Shown here piece by piece: positions 16,520 to 24,256 of a stretch of 30,302 bases of DNA (position 1 is its first letter; each line of letters starts with the position of its first letter). The notes beneath the pieces were generated by a model, which saw only the letters and a list, made by a program, of their open reading frames with translations, was not told where the DNA came from and made no database searches. The stretch is from AC-52 sp044870295 (GTDB taxonomy: Bacteria; Actinomycetota; UBA4738). Made by a program: the position numbers and the translations under genes. The DNA lies in the NCBI GenBank assembly GCA_044870295.1, contig JBIOYQ010000069.1:1-30302 (forward strand). Direction: 5' to 3'.

Positions 16520-16604
16520 GGTCGTCGGATCGAAAGCCTAACTGGCCGACCAGGTTGCCGCGGCTGCTAGCGTCTGAACGAGTGGGTGCCGACGAGGTCA
16601 CGCG

Positions 16605-18593
16605 ATGAACCGGCTGGCCGGGGAGACCAGCCCCTATCTCCTCCAGCACGCGGACAACCCGGTGGACTGGTACCCATGGGGACCGGAGGCGCTGGCGAAG
16701 GCCCGCGAGCACGACAAGCCCATCCTCCTCTCGATCGGCTACGCCGCCTGCCATTGGTGCCACGTCATGGAGCACGAGTCGTTCGAGGACGACGGCACCG
16801 CCCGGATCATGAACGAGCTCTACGTTCCGGTGAAGGTCGACCGGGAGGAGCGCCCCGACCTCGACGCCATCTACATGGACGCGGTGCAGGCGATGACCGG
16901 CCACGGGGGATGGCCCATGACGGTGTTCCTCACCCCGGACGGTGTGCCGTTCTTCGCCGGCACCTACTTCCCCAAGGAGGACCGCCACGGCCTTCCCGCT
17001 TTCACCAAGGTGCTCACGGCGGTGGCGGACGTGTGGCGGGAGCGCCGGGACGACGTGCTGGAGCAGGGCGGCCGTGTGCTGGCCGCGATCGAGCAGGAAT
17101 CGCGCCGCGCGCCGAGTGCCGAGCCGCTGACCGAGCACATCCTGTTCGAGGCCCACGCCAACCTGGGCCGGACCTTCGATCCCTCGTGGGGCGGGTTCGG
17201 CGGGGCGCCGAAGTTCCCGCAGCCCATGGCGCTGGAGTTCCTCCTTCGGTGCCACGTGCGAGGCCTGGCCGGCTCGCTCGAGATGGCCGAACGAACCCTC
17301 GACCGGATGGCCGGGGGGGGCATGCACGATCAGGTGGGTGGAGGGTTCCACCGGTACTCCGTGGACGAGCGGTGGCACGTCCCGCACTTCGAGAAGATGC
17401 TGTACGACAACGCCCAGCTCGCGCGGCTGTACGTCCACGCGTGGCAAGTCAGCGGGTCCGATCGCTACCGGCGGGTCGCCGAGGACACGCTCGTGTACCT
17501 GGAGCGAGAGCTGCGGCATCCCCAGGGAGGCTTCTTCTCGTCGCAGGACGCGGACAGCGAGGGCGAGGAAGGGACGTTCTTCGCCTGGACATGGGACGAG
17601 CTGGTGGAGCTGGTCGGCGAGCAGGGGGCCAGGGCGTTCGGCGCCACGCCCGAGGGCAACTGGGAGCACGGGAGGAACGTGCTCTGGCTCGGCGAAGGCG
17701 GGACGGAGCCGGAGGACGAGCTCCGGATGCGCCTGTTCGATGCTCGGGAGCGTCGGGTGAAGCCGGCGACCGACGACAAGGTGCTGGCGGGATGGAACGG
17801 CCTGGCCATCTCCGCCCTGGCCGAGGCGGGGCGCGCCTTCGGCGAACCCAGGTACGTGGACCTTGCGGTCGAGGCCGCTCGCTTCGTCCTGACGAATCTC
17901 CGCCGGGACGACGGTCGGCTGCTGCGATCGTGGCGCGAGGGGCGTGCGTCGGGGCTCGCGTACGTGGACGACCACGCGTTGCTGGCTGATGCCCTGGTGA
18001 CTCTGTACGAGACGACGTTCGATCCCCCGTGGTTGGTCGAGGCCCAGTCGCTGGCGGCCGCCATGCTGGAGCTGTTCGGCGATCCGAAGGGCGGCGGATT
18101 CTTCCAGACGGGCTCGGACGCAGAAGCGCTGGTGATCAGGCCGAAGGAGCTGTTCGACAACGCCGTCCCGTCGGGCAACTCGACCGCCGCGATGGTGCTG
18201 CAGCGGCTGACGCTGCTCACCGGTGAGGTGGAGCTGGAACGGGCGGGGGTGGATGCGCTCCGGGCGGTGGCCGACCGGATGGTGCGAGCACCGTCGGTGC
18301 TCGGGCAGGCCTTGTCGGCGCTCGACCTCTACCTGGGGCCCAGTCGGGAGATCGCCATCGTAGGCGAGCGCGGCGCCGAGGATACCGAGCGTCTGGTCCA
18401 CGAGGTCCACGGACGGTACCTCCCGAACGTCGTGGTGGCGGTGGGCGGCCCGGACCACGACGACCAGATCCCCCTGCTCTCAGAGCGGTCGATGGTGGAC
18501 GGCAAGCCCACGGCGTACGTCTGCCAGCGATTCGTGTGCCAGCTCCCGGTGACGGACCCGGAGGCGCTGGCGGCCCAGCTCACCGCTCGATAG
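16605..18593 (+). CDS. Thioredoxin-fold SSP411/YyaL family protein, DUF255 (662 aa)
   Basis: The N-terminus is a DUF255 thioredoxin-like domain: MNRLAGETSPYLLQHADNPV, then ACHWCHVME with the Cys49-x-x-Cys52 pair and VDREERPDLD. The rest forms an alpha/alpha-barrel resembling six-hairpin glycosidases (GGGFHRYSVDERWHVPHFEK, then SQDADSEGEEG). The length of 662 and the residue order match the family that includes human SPATA20 and Bacillus YyaL. Molecular function is not established for the family; redox or N-acyl-glucosamine-like activities are only suggested. ATG at 16605 follows GACGAGGTC. It is divergent from the exonuclease gene, and its last 14 bases overlap the convergent membrane-protein gene. 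Confidence 0.92.
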   Translation: MNRLAGETSPYLLQHADNPVDWYPWGPEALAKAREHDKPILLSIGYAACHWCHVMEHESFEDDGTARIMNELYVPVKVDREERPDLDAIYMDAVQAMTGHGGWPMTVFLTPDGVPFFAGTYFPKEDRHGLPAFTKVLTAVADVWRERRDDVLEQGGRVLAAIEQESRRAPSAEPLTEHILFEAHANLGRTFDPSWGGFGGAPKFPQPMALEFLLRCHVRGLAGSLEMAERTLDRMAGGGMHDQVGGGFHRYSVDERWHVPHFEKMLYDNAQLARLYVHAWQVSGSDRYRRVAEDTLVYLERELRHPQGGFFSSQDADSEGEEGTFFAWTWDELVELVGEQGARAFGATPEGNWEHGRNVLWLGEGGTEPEDELRMRLFDARERRVKPATDDKVLAGWNGLAISALAEAGRAFGEPRYVDLAVEAARFVLTNLRRDDGRLLRSWREGRASGLAYVDDHALLADALVTLYETTFDPPWLVEAQSLAAAMLELFGDPKGGGFFQTGSDAEALVIRPKELFDNAVPSGNSTAAMVLQRLTLLTGEVELERAGVDALRAVADRMVRAPSVLGQALSALDLYLGPSREIAIVGERGAEDTERLVHEVHGRYLPNVVVAVGGPDHDDQIPLLSERSMVDGKPTAYVCQRFVCQLPVTDPEALAAQLTAR

Positions 18594-20319
18594 GACAGGG
18601 CGCACCGGGCGGGTTCCACCCCAACGTGCTGAGAGGCGGCACGCGTGCCACGGTGACGCCGCCCGTGTCGACCAGTCGCATCCCGAGCTGCTCTAGGAAG
18701 GGCCGCCACAGCGCCCCCTTCGGGCCCCACAGGACGACCACGTCCACGCCCTTGGCCCTTAGGAACTGGCCGAGCTGCCACGACGACCGGGCCCACGGAT
18801 CCCCGTACCGCACCGGTCGAAGGATGGGCCAGCACTCGAACTCGGGCGGGTTCTGCACGGAGAGATATCCGGCGGTCAGCCGGAACGAGTCGTCGGCGTC
18901 GATCTGCCAGCGCAGGCTCTCCGCCCCCAGCCGGCCCGCCGGGATGACCAGCACGTCCTCGCCCGGCGCGATGTACCGCTGATACGAGCCATCCGCAAAG
19001 AACGCGGGCGTCCGCAGGTCGCCATGCCAATGGCTCGACGCCAGGTTCGGGAAGAGGACGATCACCGCCAGTCCTGCGAGGCCCCACCGTACGGACTTCG
19101 ACGGCCGATCGACCGAGGCCGCCGCGAGCCACAGGGACAGCACCATCCCGAGGATCAGGAACAGGTACACCTGGAGCCGAACCGGGAGGGCCGCCCTGAT
19201 CACCGGCACGTGGCGGAGGATCGTCCACGGCATGGGGATCGTCCTGGCCCGGTCTGCCACCAGCACGGACCCCAGCGTGGCCACCGCGATCACGACCAGC
19301 ATCACGGTCAGGAGTTTTCCCGTCGCGGTCTTCCACGCCTGACGCGCGTACACCACCGCGATCAGCAACAGGGGAATGCCGAGGTAGGCGCCGCTCTCGG
19401 GGATGCCCCCGACGAACTTCGTGGAGATGCCCGTGGCCCACCCTCCCCCCAGGGCGGTCACCGTCGTGGGCACGACGAAGTTGAGGAGATCGGTTTGATA
19501 CGCGCCGGCCAGCGGATCGAACGGGGGGCCGAACGGGCCGTACCTTGCGTACGCGAGCACGAAGGGGAGCACCACCACCGTCGTCGCGGCGTATGCCACG
19601 ACGATCGGTGTCAGCTTCCCCAGGCCCTCTCGCAGCCGGCCTCGCCATCGGTCGCGCGTGACGATGAGCCACACGGCCAGCGCGATCGCGCCGAACATCG
19701 TGACGGTGGCGAACAGCTCCGTCGACAGCAGGAACTGTGCGACCAGGGCCAGCGACAGGAGCACCGTGAAGGGGATCGGCCGGATCTCGCCCCGGACGTG
19801 ACGGACCACCAGCAGCACGATGAGTGGGATCACGAAGATGGCCGAGAGGTTGGGGTGCGTAGTGAGGTGGGCCAGCTCGTAGGAGGAGAACCCATACAGA
19901 TACCCGCCCACCAGCGACGGCAGGAACGCTCCCGACACGTGCCGGTACAAGAGGTAGGCCGTCCACGCAGACAGCGCGGGGAACAGCAGCATCAGCACGT
20001 TGTAGGAGACGACCGGCCCGGCGACGGCCGTGATCGGCCACGCCAGCACCGCGGCCAGGGGGACGCCGGTGGCGGTGGCCACGCTGAAGCCGGTCGGTGA
20101 CCACACCAGGTGGGTCACCATCGGGTTGATGCCGTGTTCGATGGCGTACGGCCACCAATGGAGGAACCAGAAGAACGCGTGGGGGTCCGCCGGATCCGTG
20201 GCCGACCCGAGGTAGGACGTGGAGAAGCGCGGGAACAGCCGGAGACCGAAGAACACGACGGAGGTGGCGACATAGACGCCGAGCGCCGTCCAGCGTTGGG
20301 ACGTCCTGGTGGAGGCCAT
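18580..20319 (-). CDS. Polytopic membrane protein, GT-C glycosyltransferase-like (579 aa)
   Basis: About ten membrane segments span residues 12 to roughly 430, followed by a soluble C-terminal domain of about 150 residues. The first extracytoplasmic loop is rich in Asp/His/Trp (TDPADPHAFFWFLHWWPY). This resembles GT-C enzymes that use polyprenyl-phosphate sugars, and the C-terminal domain would also lie outside. No exact donor or acceptor can be named. ATG at 20317-20319. The stop lies inside the last 14 bases of the convergent SSP411 gene. The start is divergent from the pyrimidine locus, 101 bases away. Confidence 0.75.
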   Translation of the reverse strand: MASTRTSQRWTALGVYVATSVVFFGLRLFPRFSTSYLGSATDPADPHAFFWFLHWWPYAIEHGINPMVTHLVWSPTGFSVATATGVPLAAVLAWPITAVAGPVVSYNVLMLLFPALSAWTAYLLYRHVSGAFLPSLVGGYLYGFSSYELAHLTTHPNLSAIFVIPLIVLLVVRHVRGEIRPIPFTVLLSLALVAQFLLSTELFATVTMFGAIALAVWLIVTRDRWRGRLREGLGKLTPIVVAYAATTVVVLPFVLAYARYGPFGPPFDPLAGAYQTDLLNFVVPTTVTALGGGWATGISTKFVGGIPESGAYLGIPLLLIAVVYARQAWKTATGKLLTVMLVVIAVATLGSVLVADRARTIPMPWTILRHVPVIRAALPVRLQVYLFLILGMVLSLWLAAASVDRPSKSVRWGLAGLAVIVLFPNLASSHWHGDLRTPAFFADGSYQRYIAPGEDVLVIPAGRLGAESLRWQIDADDSFRLTAGYLSVQNPPEFECWPILRPVRYGDPWARSSWQLGQFLRAKGVDVVVLWGPKGALWRPFLEQLGMRLVDTGGVTVARVPPLSTLGWNPPGAPCPIER

Positions 20320-20360
20320 GCCGCCCTGACAGTAGAAGAGGACGGGCTTGCGCGCGGGAC

Positions 20361-20402
20361 CTCCGAGCGGTGCAATGGCACCACGGAGCCGGAGCCCTCC
20401 GG
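20361..20402 (+). promoter_or_regulatory. Clustered dyads in the leader of the LLM-nitrilase operon
   Basis: GGTGC at 20369-20373 and GCACC at 20378-20382 flank a 4-base centre. They are enclosed by CTCCG (20361-20365) and CGGAG (20384-20388). A second dyad, CCGGAG/CTCCGG (20389-20402), follows immediately. All lie within 60 bases of the LLM start. They could be an operator or a folded RNA leader; the sequence does not decide between them. Confidence 0.4.
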
Positions 20403-20420
20403 ACCGGACGAGAGGACGTC

Positions 20421-21419
20421 GTGCTGAGCTTCGGGGTCACGCTGCAGGCCGATCCGCCCGTCTCCAGGATGGTCGATACGGCGCGGCTGGCCGAGGACAG
20501 CGGATTCGAGTTCGTCTGGCTGTGGGACTCGCACGTCCTGTGGCAGGAGGTCACCCCCATCTTCGCGCTGATGGCCGCCCGCACCACCCGGATCCGGCTG
20601 GGTCCGTGCGTGACCAACCCGGCCACGCGCGATCCGACGGTGGTCGCCTCGTCCATGGCGACGCTGAACGAGATCTCCCGGGGTCGGATGCACATGGGCA
20701 TCGGGCGGGGCGACAGCGCCCGACGGGTCATCGGTCAGGCCCCGGTCACCATCGAGCGGCTGGCCTGGGCGGCCACCCTCATCAAGGACCTCGCCGAGGG
20801 GCGCGAGGTCGACTACGAAGGGACGCGCATCCAGCTCAAGTGGGCGACTGGTTCGCTCCCCGTATGGATCGCGGCGTACGGCCCGAAGGCGCTCAGGCTG
20901 GCCGGAAGGATCGGCGACGGCGTCATCATCCAGCTCGCCGACCCGTTCCTGATCCGGTGGTTCCTCCGGTTCGTCAAGGAGGGAGCGGAGGAAGCCGGCC
21001 GCTCCATCGACGACATCCAGGTCATGGCCGCCGCGCCGGCCTATCTGACGGCGGACCTCGCTCGTGCCCGCGACCTGGTGCGGTGGTTCCCGGCACTGGT
21101 GTCGAATCACGTCGTCGACCTGGTTCGCCGGTACCAGCCAGCGGACCTCCCGCAGGAGCTGACCGACTACATCCAGGCACGGGAGCACTACGACTACCAG
21201 GACCACGGCCGTGTCGGCGCCGAGCACGCCGGCTTCGTCACCGACGAGGTGGTGGACCGGTTCTGCGTCCTGGGCACCCCACAACAATGCATGGCGAAGT
21301 TCCTGGAGCTGGAGGATGCTGGGGTCCACCAGTTCAACATCTACACCGCGTGGGACAGCGACCCGCCGGGGGTGATCCGGGCGTTCGGCTCTGAGATCAT
21401 CCGGGCGTCCACGGGATAG
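20421..21419 (+). CDS. F420-type LLM-family oxidoreductase (332 aa)
   Basis: Luciferase-like monooxygenase fold, closest by eye to the F420-dependent group related to methylene-H4MPT reductase. Seen: LSFGVTLQADPPVSRMVDTA, FEFVWLWDSHVLWQEV, RIRLGPCVTNPATRDP, GRMHMGIGRGDSARR, LPVWIAAYGPKALRLAGRIG, and a C-terminal QFNIYTAWD. Cofactor F420 rather than FMN is inferred from this resemblance. GTG at 20421 is chosen for AGAGGA about 6 bases upstream; an earlier in-frame ATG at 20370 lacks a site. It heads the pyrimidine-catabolism block, and its stop overlaps the ribosome binding site of the nitrilase gene. With no dihydropyrimidine dehydrogenase in the window, it could reduce the pyrimidine ring, but this is a hypothesis. 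Confidence 0.88.
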   Translation: MLSFGVTLQADPPVSRMVDTARLAEDSGFEFVWLWDSHVLWQEVTPIFALMAARTTRIRLGPCVTNPATRDPTVVASSMATLNEISRGRMHMGIGRGDSARRVIGQAPVTIERLAWAATLIKDLAEGREVDYEGTRIQLKWATGSLPVWIAAYGPKALRLAGRIGDGVIIQLADPFLIRWFLRFVKEGAEEAGRSIDDIQVMAAAPAYLTADLARARDLVRWFPALVSNHVVDLVRRYQPADLPQELTDYIQAREHYDYQDHGRVGAEHAGFVTDEVVDRFCVLGTPQQCMAKFLELEDAGVHQFNIYTAWDSDPPGVIRAFGSEIIRASTG

Positions 21420-21428
21420 GAGGATGCG

Positions 21429-22274
21429 GTGACCACGATCCGAGCGGCCGTGATCCAGGCGCACGCCAACATGCCGAAGGACGAGGCGGTCGAAAAGCAC
21501 ATCGAGCTGATCGGCAAGGCCGCGGCCGACGGGTCGCAGGTGACCTGCCTCCAGGAGATCTTCTTCGGGCCGTACTTCCCGGCGGAGCAGGATCCGAAGT
21601 GGTACGCCACGGCGGAGCCGGAGGACGGTCCGACCATCACCCGGATGCGGGAGGTGGCGAAGCAGCACGGGATGGTCCTGATCGTGCCGTGGTACGAGGA
21701 AGCGATGACCGGCGTCTACTACAACTCGGCCGCGGTGATCGACGCCGACGGTTCGTACCTGGGCAAGTACCGCAAGACGCACATCCCGCACGTCGGTCCG
21801 TGCTTCTGGGAGAAGTACTACTTCAAGCCCGGGAACGTCGGGTATCCGGTGTTCGACACGGCCGTGGGGAAGATCGGTCTCATCATCTGCTACGACCGGC
21901 ACTTCCCAGAGGTCGCACGGGCCGTCGGGTTGGGAGGCGCCGAGCTGGTGTTCAATCCATCCGCGACGGTGGAGACGCTGTCGAAATACCTGTGGGAGCT
22001 GGAGCAGCCCGCGCACGCCGTGGCCAACGGATATTGGGTGGCCGCCATCAACCGGGTAGGGACGGAGCCCCCGCTGTCCGACTACAAGTTCTACGGCTCG
22101 TCCTACTTCTGCACGCCTCGGGGGAAGATCGTGGCCCAGGCCTCCGACAGCGAGGACGAGGTCCTGGTGTGCGACGTGGACCTGGACATGGTCCGGGAGA
22201 CCAGGAACACCTGGCAGTTCTATCGTGACCGCCGGCCGGAGACCTACGGGTTCATGACGGAGCTGCTGCCGTGA
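21429..22274 (+). CDS. Nitrilase-fold N-carbamoyl-beta-alanine amidohydrolase (281 aa)
   Basis: Carbon-nitrogen hydrolase with the complete Glu-Lys-Cys triad: Glu43 in CLQEIFFGPYF, Lys116 in YRKTHIPHVG, Cys154 in LIICYDRHFPE. The CYDRHFPE signature and FGPYF loop are those of beta-ureidopropionase and N-carbamoylputrescine amidase types. The neighbours (dihydropyrimidinase, beta-alanine-type aminotransferase) favour hydrolysis of N-carbamoyl-beta-alanine to beta-alanine, CO2 and ammonia. GTG at 21429 is preceded by a perfect AGGAGG at 21418-21423 that overlaps the LLM stop codon. Its stop overlaps the next start by four bases (GTGA). Cytosolic. N-carbamoyl-D-amino acid or putrescine substrates remain possible. 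Confidence 0.9.
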   Translation: MTTIRAAVIQAHANMPKDEAVEKHIELIGKAAADGSQVTCLQEIFFGPYFPAEQDPKWYATAEPEDGPTITRMREVAKQHGMVLIVPWYEEAMTGVYYNSAAVIDADGSYLGKYRKTHIPHVGPCFWEKYYFKPGNVGYPVFDTAVGKIGLIICYDRHFPEVARAVGLGGAELVFNPSATVETLSKYLWELEQPAHAVANGYWVAAINRVGTEPPLSDYKFYGSSYFCTPRGKIVAQASDSEDEVLVCDVDLDMVRETRNTWQFYRDRRPETYGFMTELLP

Positions 22275-23572
22275 GCGACGACGCGGCCGACCTCCTGGCC
22301 CGCACCCGCGAGTCTCTCCCGAAGTGGCTGGCGATCTACTACAACGAGCCGATCGAGCTGGTGCGCGGCGAAGGCGCCTATGTCTGGGACGGCGCGGGCA
22401 AGGAGTACCTCGACTTCTTCGGCGGCATCGTCACCACGATCTCGGGCCACGTCGTGCCCAAGCTGGTCGAAGCCCTGACCGAGCAGGCAAACAGGATCGC
22501 CCACACGTCGACCGTCTACCTGATCCGGCCCATGGTTGAGCTGGCCGAGAAACTCAACGGCTTGGCGCCCGTGGACCCGCCGGTCAAGGCGTTCTTCGTG
22601 GGATCGGGAACGGAGGCCATCGAGGCGGCGCTGCTGTTCGCCACCAACTGGCGGCGGTCCAACGAGATCATCGCGCTTCGCAACTCGTATCACGGCCGGT
22701 CGTTCGGGGCGGTGGGGATCACCGGCAACAAGGGGTGGTCCGCGACGTCGTTCTCACCGCTGAACGTGTCGTACGCGCTGGCGCCGTACTGCTACCGGTG
22801 CCCGCTGGGGCTGAAGTACCCGGATTGCGGCGTGGCGTGTGCCGAGGACCTCCGCAACGTCATCGAGACCACGACCACGGGTGAGCCGGCGGCGATGATC
22901 GCGGAGCCCATCCAGGGCGTGGGTGGGTTCGTCACCCCGCCGCCCGAGTACTTCCCCATCGTGAAGTCGATCCTGGACGAGTTCGGGATCCCGTTCATCG
23001 CCGACGAGGTGCAGACGGGCTTCGGCCGCACCGGAGAGGCGTTCTGGGGCATCGAGTCCTTCGGGGTCCGGCCCGACGCCATCGTGTGCGCGAAGGGATT
23101 GGGGAACGGGATGGCCATAGGAGCCGTGATCGGTCGGGCCGACATGGTCGACTCGCTCCGGGCCAACTCGATCGCCACGTTCGGGGGGAATCCGCTGGCG
23201 TCGGTCTACGCGCTGAACAACCTGGAGTACATCGAGGAGCACCGGCTGCAGGAGCGCGCGTACAAGCTGGGGAACACGCTCTACCGGGAACTGAAGGATC
23301 GGGAAGAACGGTATCCGGCTGTGGGCGAGGTCCGGGGCAAGGGCTTGATGATCGGCGTGGAGATGGTGAAGGACAAGGAGTCGAAGGAGCCGGACGCGGC
23401 CGCGGCGAGCCAGGTGATGGAGATCTGTAAGGAGCGAGGGTTGCTGGTGGGCCGGGGCGGGCTGTACGGGAACGTGTTGCGACTGTCGCCACCGCTGATC
23501 ATCTCCGAGGACGACGTGGCGAGAGCGGTCGAGACGCTCGACGTTGCCTTCGGAGAAGTGGGGTCTAACTGA
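22271..23572 (+). CDS. Class III PLP aminotransferase, probable beta-alanine-pyruvate type (433 aa)
   Basis: Fold-type I class III aminotransferase. GSGTEA (111-116) binds the cofactor phosphate, Asp245 in IADEVQTGFGRTG pairs with the pyridine nitrogen, and Lys275 in CAKGLGNGMAIGAV forms the Schiff base. An unusual cysteine cluster, C174-x2-C177-x8-C186-x3-C190, lies in a PYCYRCPLG...CGVAC insertion like that of AGXT2-type enzymes. In this operon the likely reaction is beta-alanine plus pyruvate or 2-oxoglutarate to malonate semialdehyde. GTG at 22271 overlaps the nitrilase stop, and its own stop overlaps the start of a tiny membrane peptide (TGATG), so translation of all three is coupled. 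Other omega-amino acids are possible substrates. Confidence 0.92.
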   Translation: MSDDAADLLARTRESLPKWLAIYYNEPIELVRGEGAYVWDGAGKEYLDFFGGIVTTISGHVVPKLVEALTEQANRIAHTSTVYLIRPMVELAEKLNGLAPVDPPVKAFFVGSGTEAIEAALLFATNWRRSNEIIALRNSYHGRSFGAVGITGNKGWSATSFSPLNVSYALAPYCYRCPLGLKYPDCGVACAEDLRNVIETTTTGEPAAMIAEPIQGVGGFVTPPPEYFPIVKSILDEFGIPFIADEVQTGFGRTGEAFWGIESFGVRPDAIVCAKGLGNGMAIGAVIGRADMVDSLRANSIATFGGNPLASVYALNNLEYIEEHRLQERAYKLGNTLYRELKDREERYPAVGEVRGKGLMIGVEMVKDKESKEPDAAAASQVMEICKERGLLVGRGGLYGNVLRLSPPLIISEDDVARAVETLDVAFGEVGSN

Positions 23573-23649
23573 TGGTGTGGCTCTACCTGATGGTGATCGT
23601 CTTCGCGGGCCTGGGTTTCCTCACCTGGTGGAAGACCTTCAAGCGCTGA
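23572..23649 (+). CDS. 25-residue single-pass membrane peptide
   Basis: ATG at 23572 shares one base with the aminotransferase stop (TGATG), the arrangement of a translationally coupled gene. The frame encodes 25 residues: MVWLYLMVIVFAGLGFLTWW (1-20), then a short basic tail KTFKR and TGA. This is one hydrophobic helix followed by positive charges, predicting the C-terminus on the cytosolic side. A GGAGAAGTGGGG stretch upstream could serve as ribosome binding site. It resembles in form the small accessory subunits of some sodium symporters, but no family is recognised. Being short, the frame could occur by chance; coupling and composition argue for a real gene. Confidence 0.6.
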   Translation: MVWLYLMVIVFAGLGFLTWWKTFKR

Positions 23650-23850
23650 AGTGCTCCTCTGGCGAACAGATACTCTTCGCGGTGTCAGTTGTTGGTTGGA
23701 ACGTACAACTGACGAGTAGGGGCGCTCTGCACAGCCTCGACTCTCAATCGTACGCTCGCACGTACAACCGAGAGCATGGAGAGTATTTGTTCGCGGTTGA
23801 CGACCGGACGACACCCTTGTGTCGGCATCGCTGGTTACCCTGCGTAGGCC
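23650..23850. other. Lower-GC intergenic stretch with direct and inverted repeats
   Basis: These 200 bases are clearly less GC-rich than the flanks, and no gene is visible. ACGTACAAC occurs twice (23701-23709 and 23760-23768), each followed by a similar T/C-GA-CGAG/GAG tail. ACTCTC (23740-23745) is inverted as GAGAGT (23779-23784). TCGTACG occurs at 23748-23754. Together with the following broken antitoxin gene, the composition suggests imported or decayed DNA. Confidence 0.5.
23684..23713 (+). terminator. Perfect 9-bp inverted repeat after the LLM-aminotransferase operon
   Basis: GTCAGTTGT (23684-23692) and ACAACTGAC (23705-23713) surround a 12-base loop, 34 bases after the stop of the membrane peptide. 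No U-run follows, so it may be a non-canonical terminator or an operator for the downstream remnant. The repeat itself is certain. Confidence 0.45.
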
Positions 23851-24256
23851 GTGGGCTACCGCATCATCCCCAAGTGCCAATTGCGTGAGCGGCTCCGCGA
23901 GGAGTTCGACTCACTTAAGCGGCAGGATCTCGTGATCACGGACCGCGGCCGACCGAACCGCCGTGCTGGTGCACATCGATCGGTGGAACAGCCTGCAGGC
24001 ACAGGTCGAGTGGATGGAGGGCGCGCTCGCCGAGATCGACTACGGTCTCCCGATCACACCGCCCCGTGAACCCGTCAGGAGAGAGCCCGGCCTGATCCTG
24101 CGCCGACCTACCCGACCGCTCAAGGAGCTCCCTGGTGGTAAGCGAGAAAGGCTCGAGTCTGCCGCTGGTTCTCCGGGCCGTAGGTCCGGTTCGGTAGCGG
24201 CAGCGCCCGGCGGATCTTCTCCAGCTCGCGGCGCGAGAACTTCGCCTTGGTCGTGA
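23851..24256 (+). pseudogene. Frameshifted Phd/YefM-like antitoxin remnant
   Basis: From GTG at 23851 the frame reads GYRIIPKCQLRERLREEF and then DLVITDRGRP, the pattern of Phd/YefM antitoxins. The expected continuation, AVLVHIDRWNSLQAQVEW, is present but in the next frame, after one extra base in CCGAACCGCC near 23954-23958. Deleting one A restores RPTAVLVHIDRW. The second frame then runs without its own stop into the 3' end of the opposite amidohydrolase gene, to 24256, so the original C-terminus also appears lost. No RelE/ParE/Doc-like toxin follows. The frameshift could be a real decay event or a sequencing error. Family assignment is from the motif only. Confidence 0.65.

Noticed and set aside
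16239..18458. Long minus-strand frame opposite the SSP411 gene
   Set aside because: Shadow of a conserved thioredoxin-fold gene; composition is typical of antisense frames in GC-rich codons.
23791..23850. TTGACG at 23797 as a -35 for the antitoxin remnant
   Set aside because: No matching -10 at 16-18 bases; the better TACCCT at 23836 is too far away.
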